A DNA stretch of 64,000 nucleotides from Phanerochaete sordida (GCA_019973155.2 BPQB01000031.1:186001-250000), one strand, 5' to 3'; positions 25,013-36,782 are shown, numbered from the stretch's first letter. The notes: generated by a model from the sequence alone, not told the origin. Made by a program: numbers and translations.

Positions 25013-27888
25013 ATGTTACCACAGTGGTTACGTGCAATCTGGGCGATCTTCGTGGTCGCCTTCAACGCCTTGCGATGGGGGCGGTCCCCCATCCCTGGCA
25101 ACCTCTCCGGCCCCTCCGGCCCCGTCTTCCCAATAGTTCACACTCTGGGAAGCCTCTTCGATCACTGGGCGTCGCTCGAAGCAACGCCCCTGTGGATCCC
25201 GTACCCGCCAGATCCCTTCGCTCCCTGGGATTCGCGCGGGAACGCTGGCTACTGGGCCTACGGCAACGTCAACGCTTCGGCCGAAGACCCATTCTCGCCA
25301 TTCTCCCCCACCCTCGACATTGTGACCGAAGTCTTCCCCTTCGTCGGTCCGCTGTTTGAGGAGGTCGCCGACTCTGTTCCCCCCGAGTCGGCTGACTATA
25401 TCACCCCGGACGCCAACGGCACCGAGCGCGCTCCGCCTGTATCCTCCGACGACCCTGCGACGGCTCAGGTCAAGGTCATCGTGTGCTCCGCTTTGTGCAT
25501 CGTCCTTCTAGTCGCGTCCTTGATCGTGAGTACTCGGCAGTATTTCTTTGAGGTGTCTCATGCTCACCACTTTCGTAGCCGTACAACACGCCCCAGCTTG
25601 TCAAGACATGGCTCGATGACATCTCTGGCAAGACCGCTCGCGAGGCTGACACTCGCCTCTTGAGTGAGGCTCTTCGTAACGTGGCAAGTGACTACGACGA
25701 GCACCGGGCTGCCCTGGCGAAGCACGACAAGGAATGGATCGCGCTCGCTGGGAAGGCCAAACTCGACGCCGTGGACGACTACCCTCTCGATATGGTGAGC
25801 TATGCTATTACCCTCAACTTAGTGTGTGTACTGACTCTACCTAGCGCAGACTCGAGGGCGCGCAAGTCGTCGTGGACATCATCATGGACAAGTGCGAAGT
25901 CGCCGAGGCCCGTCTGGCATCTCTCGACAACCACCAAAGACAAGTAGAAAATCAACAACGCCAAGAAATTGACAACGTACAAGCAAACTGCGGCCAGCTC
26001 CTTAGTCAGCGTCGCACCCTTCATCACGACATGGTCGAGGAGACTCAAGAAGCTGAGCTGCGCGCCGAAGCTCACGAGGCGCGCATCGAGAAGCTTGAGG
26101 TCGACATTGCAGCTTCTGAGGTCAGCTACCCTTGCTAGCGAAGCATGCAGCGCTAACATTTATGGACAGGGCAAGGTTACAGAAGCCGAGAACACTGCAA
26201 CGTCGAAACGCTGCTACGCCGAGACCCTCACGGCCACTCTTCACGTCGCCGACACGGAGAAGCAGGAACTCGAGGCTGAGAGCCAGGTCCTCCAACAACG
26301 CGCCCGCGGAGCCGACAAAGCCCTGGAGCGTAACAGGCTTGGTCGTCGAGAGGGTCGAGAGACTCTTCAAGCTGAGATCGCTGCGGCGCAGGTAAGCCCG
26401 AGACCAGTCTCTTCGGTCAGTTTTCATACTCATGTGCGAGATCAGGCTGAACTCGCCGCTCGTCAAGAAGAGGAGGCCGCTGTCCTAGTTCGGCAGCGCG
26501 GTCTTGAAGAACAGCACCGATCCGTCGACGACAACGCCCATCAAAGAGAGGAATCTCTCCAGGCCGAGCTCTCTGCGAAGAGGACCGAGTTTACCTCTCT
26601 TTCCAGAACGCTCGACGAGCGTCGAGCAGTAAATGTCGTCCTCACACATGAAAGCCACCGTCTTCGCTCGGACAACACTGTGAAGGCCCAGCACATCCAA
26701 GACCTCGGGGAGCGCCTCGCCAGCGCACAGGACTCGCACACCGTCCTTCGCGAAGACCTCGAGGACGCTCGTCAGACTCGACACGACGAGCTTACCACGC
26801 TCACCGACGCAGTGGCGGCCCGTCGCTCGGCTGTGGCTGCTACCGCACAAGACCTCGGCGCTGCCGAACTCACCCTTCAGCAAGCCGAGGAGCGCAAAAC
26901 GACCTCGGTCGGCGCTGCTCAAGCCGAATTCGGCCGTGCCGAGGCTGAGGACAAGAAGGCCTTAGCTACACTCCACGGCCTTAGGCAGAGGCGAGCCCGG
27001 GAGCTCGCCTCCTGCGACGCCCGCCAGACGGCCCTGCAGGCCGAGCACGCCTCGCTGGAGACACAGAGCCGGGAGCTCGAGGTGTGCTTCGAGGAGCAGG
27101 CCGAATCCTGGCAGGATATGGAGGAGGAGCATGAGCGCCGAGACAAGCATCGGACGACGCAGCTGGCGCAGTTACAGGCACAGCTCGCCGAGGCCAAGGA
27201 GGAGACATGTGAGGCGCAGCGGGCCACAGCGACGGCCTTTGAGGAGGCCAAGACTGCACAGAGGCAGGCCTTGGCGGACAAGCGGGAACAGAGGGAGGCA
27301 CAGAAGGATTTCGACGTGAAGCTGGCGGGCCACCGCGAGACGAACACTGCCCTCACGTCGGAGCACGCGACCGCCCATGCCGAGAACGAACAGCTCCAGA
27401 ACACGAACGACGCGCTGGTCGAGAGGGGCATGAAGGCGAATGAGAAGATGGACTCCCTCCCTACACTCACATGTCTGGTGCAGTCGGCAGAGAGGGACCG
27501 CGACAGGAAGTTCGCGAGCCGCAAGATCACGCCCGCGATCGCCAGCCGCGAGGCGATTCTCAAGAACATGCAAGAATCGATTGACTTAGTCCAGCTGACC
27601 GAGAAGGCCCTTGACGTGGAGGTGACGAAGATGCACAAGGAAATACACGACGACAAGGAGAAGCTGAACAGGCGGAAGAACGAGCTGGACGCTGAGCAGA
27701 GGAAGACCCGCACCTACCGGGGAGTCCTGCAGATGCCCCTGAGGACGCCCGAGCTGGAATACTCAAGCGGCGGGTTCTCTCGCTCGCCGTCCTTGACACC
27801 CCCGCCGGAGACCCCTAGATCTGACTCAAGCGTCACACGACCTGCAGTGCAGGGTGAGGTAGATATTGTGGATTGCATGAAGGAATGA
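25013..27888 (+). CDS. Membrane-anchored long coiled-coil protein, function unknown
   Basis: Five exons: 25013-25525, 25579-25794, 25845-26120, 26170-26391, 26446-27888. The sum is 2670 nt, 889 residues. Residues 1 to about 20 are hydrophobic (LRAIWAIFVVAFNAL) and could be a signal anchor. A second hydrophobic helix lies at about 153-171 (VIVCSALCIVLLVASLI). Between them is a Pro/Gly/Ser-rich stretch with two NxS/T sites that could be lumenal. From about residue 240 to 860 the protein is almost entirely Glu/Gln/Arg/Ala/Leu heptads, a very long coiled coil, ending in a Pro/Ser tail. This resembles membrane-tethered spacer or golgin/myosin-tail-like proteins by architecture only; no family signature is visible. 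The third intron acceptor is CTAG at 25844, not the nearby GCAG, because only the former keeps the frame. Confidence 0.75.
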
Positions 27889-28077
27889 TCAACATTCAGA
27901 GAACTACTAGATAATGTGTACTTATATGCTTTTGGTTCATGATCTCGCGAGATATCTTGTTGGTAGTATTAGCCGTCGTTTCATTGTGCATGTTGCCCAT
28001 AATAGATACACTTCTACAACCCACAGTCTTCCTTGGGTACGATGGGCGGTTCTAGCGTGACGCCGTGATTCTCGCCA

Positions 28078-29922
28078 TTATGCGCCTCTCCTGCGGCAAC
28101 GACGCTGGTGTTCTCCATGCTCCCAGTCGCTGAGGCTTCCCAGTCAGAGCCAGCTCACGCATGAATCCTGCGGGAAGCGTACCTCGTTTGGCACTTTGTG
28201 CCGCAATAGGCGACGAGCCAGCAGCCTCTACAGATACGCATCCTGTGCGCAGGTTTATGCACGCTGCAGAGACATTCACCCCACCCGCATCGCTCCAGCG
28301 GCTCGAAGGGGGATTCTGCCGCGTCGGGGACTGGGGGAAAGAACGTCCCTGCCCTACGCCACATGCGCGAAAAGGCCGTCCACTCTGCGCTTTGGCGTGC
28401 AACTTGTGAGCGGGCCAGTTCGTCTGATGTCGCCTGCCAGCGGCTCCTCATGAGCCGTCGCCTCGCGAGCATCCTTGGCCTGCTGTCATGCTGGTCGAGC
28501 TGTCGAAGCCATGGGAGAAACCAGCCAAGTATGTCGACAACTTCCTCTGTTAGCAATCAGTAACATGTGGCACATATTTGCTTGAGTACATACGTGGCGT
28601 TAGATTGCCCCCGCCAGTGATGTGCAAGCGGAAGTGATAGCACAGCAGGCCAAAGAAATCGTAGATTTGTGCATCAGATCGAGGCGGATCTGTTTCGAGC
28701 CGTCTGGGGTTCTGGAGGTCAGCAACTGGGTGTACACCATACAACGTAATCCCTCACATACTTCATGCTACTGATCGTTGTTAAAAGTAACTCGGGCAAA
28801 ATTGGCTCATCAGCTACTCCCGAGCAAAGCTGGCGACGAGTGGCAGCTAGAGTGAGCGGAACGAGCTTGAGTTCCGTGGCGCTGTCGAGCAAGTCTTGGC
28901 TGTTATCTGGAATATACCGTAGCACCACACACGATACGACCAAGTATAGGCTTTGGTTCACGATACGTTCGTCTTTCAAGTCACGAACAAGCGCGGAGAT
29001 GATATGGCTGTAGCTGGTACATCCATCGGAAACCGAGGGGAAAAACGTCGTGAGAGACTGGAGGTTGAAAGTGCTGACCAGGTTCCGGAGGGCAGAGCAT
29101 CGTAGTTTCATGTCGAAGTTGTGTATCCAGACAAAAAGCATGAGATGGGGTATTCGGGAGTTTACGTCGTGAACAGCCATATTTCTGCAAAGCCAAATAA
29201 TCAGCCTGAGCAGCGCTGTTTCGCGGCAATAGCTTCCTTCGGAGACTCACTGGAAATCCCGTAGCATTGTTGCAACCTCCACGGCCAGCTCAACAAGATG
29301 ACTGTGAAGCGAGGACACAATAGGTCCCGTGCCGGTGGGTGAGCAGGCAACCTGAGACGTGAGGAATGGAGTCCTGATTTTCCAAAGCTTGTCGTAGACT
29401 TTGACGACATCGGTTTCGAGGATTTGAAGTACTCTCTTGAACTCTGGGTTGCTTGGAGATAGCGATTTGCTTATCCGGGAAAGGCACGTGTCAAGTAGTA
29501 TGGAACTGCAAACTACCATGTTCTCGTATGGACAAATTAAGTGCAAATGTGTCGGCGAATCGTTGACGACTTACGAGAGTTTCTGTCTCTTGGCCTACTG
29601 GTGATACGAGCTGCCCTTGAGTATAACCGCATATGTATCCTCGTGCGAAGAGCTTGCAGAGCGTAGTGACGAAGCCAGACTCCCATGCCATTCGCCATGT
29701 TGCATCGTCCGCATCCCGACTGACCTGGTGGAGGGCTATGAACACGCATTCAAGCACGGGGCTCGCAGGACCGCCGGCGGAGTCGATCTTGTATAGATCG
29801 AGTAAGATCTGTGTCCATAGGGTAGGAATTGTGAACAGAGGCTGCAAGGCCTCCGAAGTATACCGCAACACCTGGTTCGTAGGTCGGCCGCCGATGGCCG
29901 CGAATATCTCGGTAGCGAGCAT
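28078..29922 (-). CDS. MYND-type zinc-finger protein, copy 3
   Basis: Starts at 29922 (MLATEIFAAIGG) and runs to a TAA at 28078. Segments match copy 2 in order: LWTQILLDLY, GYICGYTQGQL, VYDKLWKIRTPFL, VNSRIPHLMLFVWIHN, LAATRRQLC, FGLLCYHFRLHI, and the finger CGWGECLCSVHKPAHRMRIC, RGCWLVAYCGTKC, DWEHGEHQRRC. The final exon is preceded by an intron placed as in copies 1 and 2, so the three genes share exon structure at the finger. The clear internal join is DFQ to NMAVHD across the intron near 29185-29250. The product should be about 500 residues. It lies tandem to copy 2 with the coiled-coil gene between. Function is unknown and inferred only as protein binding through MYND. Some internal exon borders remain approximate. 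Confidence 0.7.
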
Positions 29923-30080
29923 TGACCTACAAGCCAGCCTCAGAGCACTGTATGGATACCTATCACAGACAAATCTAGACTCGAACGGTGAGCAGATGGG
30001 TGTTACCACTGCACTTGGTCTGAGCGACCACTGGACGTACAAAGTGACTGCGAACGCATCAGCAAAATATGAGGATAGAT
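29923..30080. promoter_or_regulatory. Probable promoter of MYND copy 3
   Basis: The 5' flank of the minus-strand MYND copy 3, ending where a transposon-like block with TACCGC motifs begins. No clear TATA box was recognised. Confidence 0.3.
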
Positions 30081-31640
30081 GTATCTCGGTTTACCACGGA
30101 CCATGTGGTATACCCGCCCTCACCGCAGAATAGACATATTTACCGCTATATATCGCGATATGCCGGTACCCTTCGCAGACGGACCGATACACCGCTGCAT
30201 CTGCGGTTGGGTCAAATGTACCGCTATAAACCGCGAGATACCGCGATACCTCGGGGCGCGCCTACGTAACCCTCGATGCGCGGACGGCGTGACGGTCACG
30301 AAGAACGACTTCTCGCTCCCATCGCCGAGGACACGCCAGCTCTGGCACCCTGCCCTTCATCACGGCCCAAGGCACACACGCCTGCCCTAAAGCGACGCTT
30401 TGGGGCATGCCGTCATGCAATAAACGGGTCGACAGCGACCGCCCATCCCCATTTCCCTCCCTTGTCTCCTCCCTCCATCTCTCTGCCTTCCGAAGCTCCC
30501 GTTCTTTGGCCGCGGTACGTCTCGTTTTAATCCCTAGCTATCTACATGGCGCATATAACCAGCTTCGTGCGAGACTTACGAACAGCGACGAGGGACGCGC
30601 GGCGTCGCATCGCTGCACTACTAGCCAGCTGTGTTGAGTACATGCTTTCCCCCTCGATTATCTAACATGCTAACGTCACTCCCAGGAACTTGACACCAGA
30701 GCATGGTTTGCACTGCGACACGGCGCCTCCACGACGTTGTGTAATTCACGAGTCTCAAGGCTACATCGTTGGTGCGTCGCCCGTCGCATCCTTTCGCGCT
30801 GGCACTTCGCTGAGCACACGGGGAGGCGTCATCCCCAACGCTCCTCGACGCGCTCATTCCGGGCCTGCTCGGGCTCGCGTTCGGTAGCTTCACGATCAGC
30901 AGCGCGAAGCTGCTGTATCTGGCGCGCTCAACGGACGCGCCGCTATTGCACGTTCAGCTCACCTGTTTTGTAGATGCATCCGCCACGCAGTCAACTTCGG
31001 CGGAACAGTTTCGCTGGGCGAATTCAGCCCTACATGAACGACACGCGCGAGGACTGGACCGTCGAGACAGTGAGCACACGCCGCCCTCTTTGCTACGCGT
31101 ATGACTGCTGATTCTCAAATTCAGGGTTCGAGATGCAGACTCGTGCGCTCGAAACCTTCGCGCCGTAGTCGACAATAGCATACCGGGTGGTCGCGCGGGC
31201 AGTTCCCACATACCGCGCGCGTTGTCATCGCCATTCTCGCTGTGCGCGCGAGGGAGGTGAACATCGCGCTGCGCTCCCGGTTTGCATAGTTGTCCTGCAT
31301 TACCGATATTCTCTGTATTATACTCTACTACCAGAAATCTGATAATATATGACATTTACCGCGTTGATGCAGTGGCGAATTCGGGACCTGATTATAACCG
31401 GAAGGGTGGAGGAGCCGCAGGGCCTACGGATCAGGAGGCCTCGCGATATACCGTGGTATATCTGCCATATCGCGGTGTACCGCGGTAAATTTGGCGATCT
31501 GCGGTCAGAGCGGTTCCCCGCAGACAGTGCGATAAGATCAGGGGAGGACGGAGGTTTCACGATATCTAACTGGTAACTGCGATACGGGCGGTATCTCGCG
31601 ATCCTATCGGTATCTAGCGGTATCTTACGGTATATTAGGA
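30081..31640. mobile_element. Putative non-autonomous DNA transposon with subterminal repeats
   Basis: The left end (30081-30260) is packed with TACCGC and CGCGATA words (TACCGC at 30141, 30219, 30239). The right end (31440-31640) holds the reverse orientation GCGGTA (31482, 31588, 31617) with CGCGATA and CGGTATAT. The two clusters are therefore arranged as inverted subterminal repeats about 1.2 kb apart. Both are rich in short palindromes such as TACCGCGGTA at 31478. The interior has no transposase-like frame. Exact ends and a target duplication could not be fixed, so the borders are approximate. Confidence 0.5.
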
Positions 31641-32337
31641 CCACTTTTTTGCTGATGACGAAAGCCAGTTAGTAAGCGCCTTGGTCACGGTATCGCGAGG
31701 GCGCCGTGACCGGCAGTGCGCACCTCGCTGCCACCTCATGTCCAAGAGCAAAACCACTTATATGGCTTCATACTCGGACCATTTCCCCCAGGGAAGTCGT
31801 CATTCACAGGAGATACAATGCGCGCAGGATAGTATTAGTACCAGTACTTGTGTCTTCAGACAGCGTGCTCACGCGCAGGCCGCGCGTCTAGACCCACTCC
31901 GTCCCCGGTTACCTCTCAGACCCCGTGCACCGCGCACCGCAGCCCGCCAAGAGGGCCCTCTTCTCTCGTGATGCAGCCTACACCGCATCAACGGGCACGC
32001 ATCGCCTAAAACCCACTGCAATACGCCCCCTATTGCCCTTTAGCATTCTCAAATCGTGCGTCCGCACGGCAAGAGGTGTCGCATCAAACGCATTGTGATG
32101 CGGCTCACAGAAGAGGCAGTTCTTCAGCGACTTTCGTCCGGCGAGAAAGCCGACAGTCCATCGTAGCGCGCATCCCAGCGGGCTGAAAAGGCCTATGGAG
32201 TCTTGAGGTCCGCCTCCAGGTCGGTACGTCTGTGACGCATATAAAAAGAGGGGTGGTACGTCCCTGGTAATTAGCATTAAACATCACCCAGTGCACTTCC
32301 ACTCCAATTCACCTTCTTCAGCCTTCGCCTTTCCACT
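31641..32337. other. Intergenic region and promoter of secreted protein 1
   Basis: Contains a perfect 8-bp-arm hairpin GGTCACGG...CCGTGACC at 31683-31711 and, from about 32080, a block resembling the promoter of the paralog at 36783. No gene is supported. Confidence 0.5.
32238..32247 (+). promoter_or_regulatory. TATA box of secreted protein 1
   Basis: CATATAAAAAG about 95 bp upstream of the ATG at 32338. The paralogous gene has TATATAAAG in the same relative place. Confidence 0.6.
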
Positions 32338-32869
32338 ATGAAGCTCTTTGCCCTCGCAGCCTCAGCTCTCACGCTTGCTGGCTCGGCTGTCGCTCAGGAG
32401 GCCGCGCGCTTTGGATCAGTGTCTGTCTATCCGTCGACTGTCAAGGTCGGAGAGGTGAGTAACGGTGACGTCGATATGTCTACGGTACCACATGCTAATC
32501 ACGGCTCACCAGACCTTCACCGTCCACTACAACTCGACGACCGCGCGGCACCAACCAAAGTACTACGATGCCTATATCCAAGGCACCGTCCAGTCGAATG
32601 GCTTCATTCAGCCGCAGTACCTACTCCAGAGGACCGTGTTCCCGACGGACGGCACAAAGGACGTCTATTTCAACACAACAGTAAGTGCATCGACACGACA
32701 GCCACGTTCTTGCACCGTTGACACACCTCTTCAGGTCCCGGACATCGGACTAGGCCCGGGTATCGTCCACTCGATCTGGGCGTTCATCACCTACCCCGTG
32801 GACGATACGCCTGATGCTCCTCTGGAGTATGGTGGTGTCTCCACAGGTATCACTGTCGAGGGGTACTGA
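32338..32869 (+). CDS. Small secreted protein, paralog 1
   Basis: Three exons (32338-32454, 32513-32680, 32735-32869) give 139 residues. An N-terminal signal peptide (Lys, then an Ala/Leu-rich core, cut likely after VAQ near residue 20) is followed by a mature domain of about 120 residues. That domain contains FGSVSVYPSTVKVGE, the shared FTVHYNSTT, IQGTVQSNGFIQPQYLL and TVFPTDGTKDVYFNTT. The alternating hydrophobic pattern suggests an all-beta, possibly Ig-like fold (inference). There are no cysteines in the mature part, unusual for a small secreted fungal protein. Gene structure and phases equal those of the paralog at 36783, so the two arose by duplication. Function is unknown; extracellular or cell-wall location is predicted. 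Confidence 0.85.
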
Positions 32870-33207
32870 AGAGGAGACTTCAACTCATCATTGTGGCGAC
32901 CTTATGGACATCTGTCGCGGTATTTAATAGCATAATACATGAGTTCCCCGTAGTTCGCAGTGGCAGTGAGAGCCCATTGAATGCCCTAGCGAGCGAATTT
33001 CTACGGTTTGCGACGCTTATCTGCCTGGTCCTTGGCGTCCTCAATCTAAGTGTTAAGGGGCACCTCATACGCCACACGCCCAAGTACTTGACACTCAGTG
33101 AGCTGCACCAGCGGAGGCATCACCTACGAGTGCAGAACATCAACACAGAAGCCGCTAACAGCTTCGAGTACATTGCATTAGTGATATGCGAACCGCTACA
33201 TTGGTAT
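32870..33207. other. Convergent spacer, secreted protein 1 / MDR copy A
   Basis: 338 bp between two converging genes. No additional signal is recognised. Confidence 0.5.
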
Positions 33208-34453
33208 CTAGAACTTGAGCTTCACGACGAGCTTCTCACCGCTTATCTTGTTGTTCCTCAGCAGGTCGAGACCCGTCTTGACCCTCTCCAACAGAGTCCC
33301 CTCCTCCAGAAGCCGCACAGGGTTCGCGCGAAGCTTGCCCTCAGCCAAAAGTCGGGGCAAGATCACGGGCATGATGTTCTCGCGCGAGAAGTCGTCCTTG
33401 CCAAAGTAGAAGGTTCCGACCGGGACGAGATCGATGTTCTTCCCAGCGAGGGCGTCCTCGAGCCACTGCGGAGGCGTCACGGACATCGCGGTATCGGGAC
33501 TGTTCGTGACCGAGTCGCCGTCCTTGTACGCCAGCAGGACTGCCAAACGAGCCGGAGGGAGCGCGGGGGGCGAGGCGAGCACCTCGCTCAGAAGCGTCAG
33601 GCTCCCGCGCGTGGCGATCGGGTCCAGGGCGATGGGGAGCCGGCCGTGCTTCGTGCTTGCCGCGGCCGCGCGGATCTGCGCGACGACGTCGGGCGAGCGG
33701 TAGTCGAAGCACTGCGTCGCGCCGAGCGTGCGCAGGTACTCGTGGTGCTTGCTGGAGGCGACAGCGAAGATGTCGGTGAAGCCCGCGAGGCGCAGTGCCT
33801 GGATGAAGAACTGGCCGGACGAGGAGCCGGCGCCGTAGACGAGTACCGGGGCCGAGAGATCGACGGCTGGGCGAGTGGGTACCGAGGAGGGAGGGACGAG
33901 GGAAGGCGGGACAGGGAGAGCGAGGTTCGGGGTGCCGAAGACGGTGAACATCGCGGTGACATAGTTGTCGGGGATGGACGCCGCTTCGTGAAGTGGGACT
34001 GACTCAGGTATCTAGAGAACGTCCTGTCAGTCGCAAGCGACGAAAGTCGAACAATCGAATTACCTTGGCTGCCTGCCACCTCGGAATGACCGCGTACTCT
34101 TGCGCGCCCTTGTTCCGGCTTTGAAATGAATTGTAAGTCGCAACCTGAAAAGCCGTGGTCAGTTAGTGCGCTCGTATTTGTGAGGTAGCAAAGCATACTC
34201 GATCTCCTTCCTTGAAGTCTTTGACATTCTCGCCAACTGCCTTGACAAAGCCCGCACTTCCGAAGCCAATGACCTGAGGGTAGTCACTAGCAGAGAGCGT
34301 GTAGCCCATGTCTAGCTGGTATACGTCAAAAGGGATGAGCGTGATGTAGCGAACGTGGACGACAATCTCGTCGGGCCCTGGGGCGGGAGTCGGGAGGTCA
34401 ACGACCTCTAGAGAGCCGATGGCTGTGATTGCTACTGCGCGATGGGTCGTCAT
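33208..34453 (-). CDS. MDR-superfamily NAD(P)H oxidoreductase, copy A
   Basis: Three exons in transcript order: 34199-34453, 34064-34144, 33208-34011. The sum is 1140 nt, 379 residues. The N-terminal GroES-like domain (MTTHRAVAITAIGSLEVVDL, PDEIVVHVRYITLIPFD, GFGSAGFVKAVGENVKDF, EGDRV) is followed by a Rossmann domain with VLVYGAGSSSGQFFIQALRL, the nucleotide motif of quinone-reductase/trans-enoyl-reductase-like MDR enzymes. FAVASSKHHEYLRTLGATQCFDY follows. No structural-zinc Cys cluster is seen, so it is probably a zinc-free MDR enzyme despite the usual zinc-binding dehydrogenase label. Copies B (60416) and C (62952) share both intron positions and exon lengths (255, 81, 804 nt). The substrate is unknown. 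Confidence 0.88.
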
Positions 34454-34497
34454 GTCTTCGGAACTCGGACTGCGTCCTCGGTATGCACATTGATCTC

Positions 34498-34505
34498 TTT
34501 ATATA
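34498..34505 (-). promoter_or_regulatory. TATA box of MDR copy A
   Basis: TATATAAA on the minus strand about 45 bp before the ATG at 34453. Upstream of it lies ATTACCAAGCATCC, similar to ATTACCAAGCCTCC upstream of copy B. Confidence 0.5.
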
Positions 34506-36695
34506 GGGACATACCAGCTTAGGGATGCTTGGTAATGCATGGCTTTGTCACCGCCAGTCCTGTTGCTGGTCAGCGAACTGCTGCACTGTGCTGGCGTGCT
34601 GGACGAAAATGAGCAAAAAGATGTGAGTAAGCGGACCGTAAAGGAGCGAGAGCGAGGCTTGAGCTTGGACATAAGAGCTCCAACTTGACTTGAAGCTTAC
34701 CAGGGAGAATCGAGAAAGGTCTAGTATATTTCCAGCATGTGATATACGTCGAGTAGACGGGAACACTCCGACGACGAATCTGCAAGATGACAGAAGGAAA
34801 GCAAAGGCGCATGGGGGAGGCGCCCGCGCGAGAGCATCTTGTCCGCGCACATGTTCTCGTATGTTGTACTCTGCTCGGCGATGTATCACGTAACATTATC
34901 ATCCCATGTCTGCAGATAACACAAAATATTATAGCATATAGTCTGCTCCACAATCACGATGAATTGCCAGAAGTGATATTTACATATCTGGCTCTTGCCT
35001 ACGGACCGTGTTACTCACCGCCATCAGCAGTGTCCGACTTGCCTCGCCGCCTCTCGGAGAAGGATAGCTCGCGCTTTGGGTGTTCTCGCGCGTTGAGTTT
35101 TAGCCGTACTTATCCTAAGGACGACTTCAGCGCGAGAGCAGAGGCAAGGGGTGGTATGACGCATGGAGTAGGCCCCATATATGAGCATCATACCGATCTG
35201 TGAACGACTTGAGTATGTTTTGCGCCATGAGTGACGGCGCAGCACTGATATAGACCTATGACAATGGGTGGAGATGAACAGAGGGCGCAACGAGGGCGGG
35301 ATGCAGCGGCAACATGAAGGGAGCCAGCGACAGGCGACGAATAGGGGGCGGAAAGAGGAAGATGGTGGTGGGGGAAAAAGAGAAGGTCCGCGTCTAGGGG
35401 AGGGGCGGTGAATAGTTGTGGTCGGGAGGTCGGGGGTGAGATCACGATTGGGATGGTGGTCCCACCGGGGCTGTCTTGTGCGCTGCCCAAGAAGTAGTGC
35501 AGGGCTCTAGAAAGGGCATAGATGAAAAGCTGCGCTCTTTGCAATGCAGCAAGCACGCGGACGACGCACGATGTAGTGCGGACGCATGCCGACGTGTGCA
35601 CGACGGGCGTCGGGGTGTCGCGCGATGTGAGGCTCGTCGCGCTGTCGTCGGTCAGCGCGAGAAGTTGAAACGCCCGAACGCATAGACCTCCGCAGATATT
35701 GACAGAATCGAACCTGCATTCGCCGACGGCGCGAGGCACGGAAATTCTGACAAATTGTTAGTCCTCGCTGGGAGCTTGGATTGGAGCTTGAGGCTTTGGG
35801 GGCTGGAGAGTCGCTAATTCGTTGCTTACGCTCAGCGGCTAGCAGCAGACGCACCTAGCACTTATTTCCATAGCGCGTCGCCCATCGCTGTCGTCGAAGT
35901 CGCGCCGTTTCATAGCATGCATGATGGAAGCAAGTAAGCTGATTTGGACGTAAAGATGCCAAATTCCGAAGTCCCATGGTGCATTGCCAGCCAAGTCTTC
36001 TTGGCCTGGTTCTTGATGCGAATGGCGGGCGGTGTACCCGAGCGAAGTTGTCGCAAGGCCGCAGACCGATGATGCGAGGCTCGGGGACCCATTCGCTAAC
36101 AGCCTATAACGGATCCCAGTGAGCACCGCATGTCACTCGTGCGCTCGGGCATGAAATTGTATCGACGAAGCGTACAGAAATCTGCAAACTTACTTGCACA
36201 GGCTGTTCAGGTTCGTATGAATGAACGTGCTAAGTCTCGGCCAGGCCGAACCCGCTTGGACTCCGCGCACATCATCATGAGAGCAGCTGACGCACCGTCA
36301 TCCAGACCACACCAGGTGCGACGTAGCCGCACAAGAGTGGACATGCGGCCCACAAAATGCCGCCCACAGCTTCTCTCGGCAGACGGAGAGTCGAAGCCTG
36401 GATGCAGACGAAGCTCTCGGCGCAGCGCGAATGTGCGCGCCGTCGGCCGTTCGTCGGCCTCTCGTGGCCCAAACTCGCCGCCGACGCGTTCCGCGTCTGC
36501 CCGTGTGAGGCCCGAGCTGATGCCTGCGCCGTTTAGGAAGAGGTCGCATCAAGTGCGGCTGTGATGCGGTTCATGAGCTGACCACGCCTTTAGCGACGCG
36601 GTAGCGAGGACGCTCGTAGCCAATCATAGCGCGCAGTAACGCGGGCAGCGCAGCCCTATGGCGCCTGGATCTATCTCCACCCGCCTCGCAAATCG

Positions 36696-36704
36696 TATAT
36701 AAAG
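36696..36704 (+). promoter_or_regulatory. TATA box of secreted protein 2
   Basis: TATATAAAG about 80 bp upstream of the ATG at 36783. The upstream 150 bp resembles the promoter of the paralog at 32338 (GTGATGCGG, ATAGCGCGCA, CCTATGG words in the same order). Confidence 0.6.
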
Positions 36705-36782
36705 CGCCATGGTCCGCCTCTGAACCAGCAGGCATCTCACGTACCTCCTCTCCACTCCGTCTTCAAACCTCAGCCTCTAGTC

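Larger units (their letters stand above)
34454..36782. other. Intergenic region, two promoters, no supported gene
   Basis: The left end is the promoter of MDR copy A, with a TATATAAA on the minus strand at about 34498-34505. The right end (from about 36540) is the promoter of secreted protein 2. Between them are some protein-like minus-strand pieces (35840-36126 and 35500-35750). They carry no recognisable motif and do not join into one frame, so a decayed gene is possible but unproven. Confidence 0.45.

Noticed and set aside
30100..31640. Periodic TACCGC words considered as a CRISPR-like or telomeric array
   Set aside because: Spacing is irregular, orientation flips between the ends, and the context is a fungal nuclear genome.
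35695..35720. T-arm-like GGTTCGATTC on the minus strand suggesting a tRNA
   Set aside because: The flanking bases do not form the 5-bp T stem, and no acceptor or anticodon stem is found.
35500..36126. Minus-strand pieces with a faint kinase-like EVYAFG
   Set aside because: No glycine loop, VAIK, HRD or DFG motif nearby and the frames do not join.
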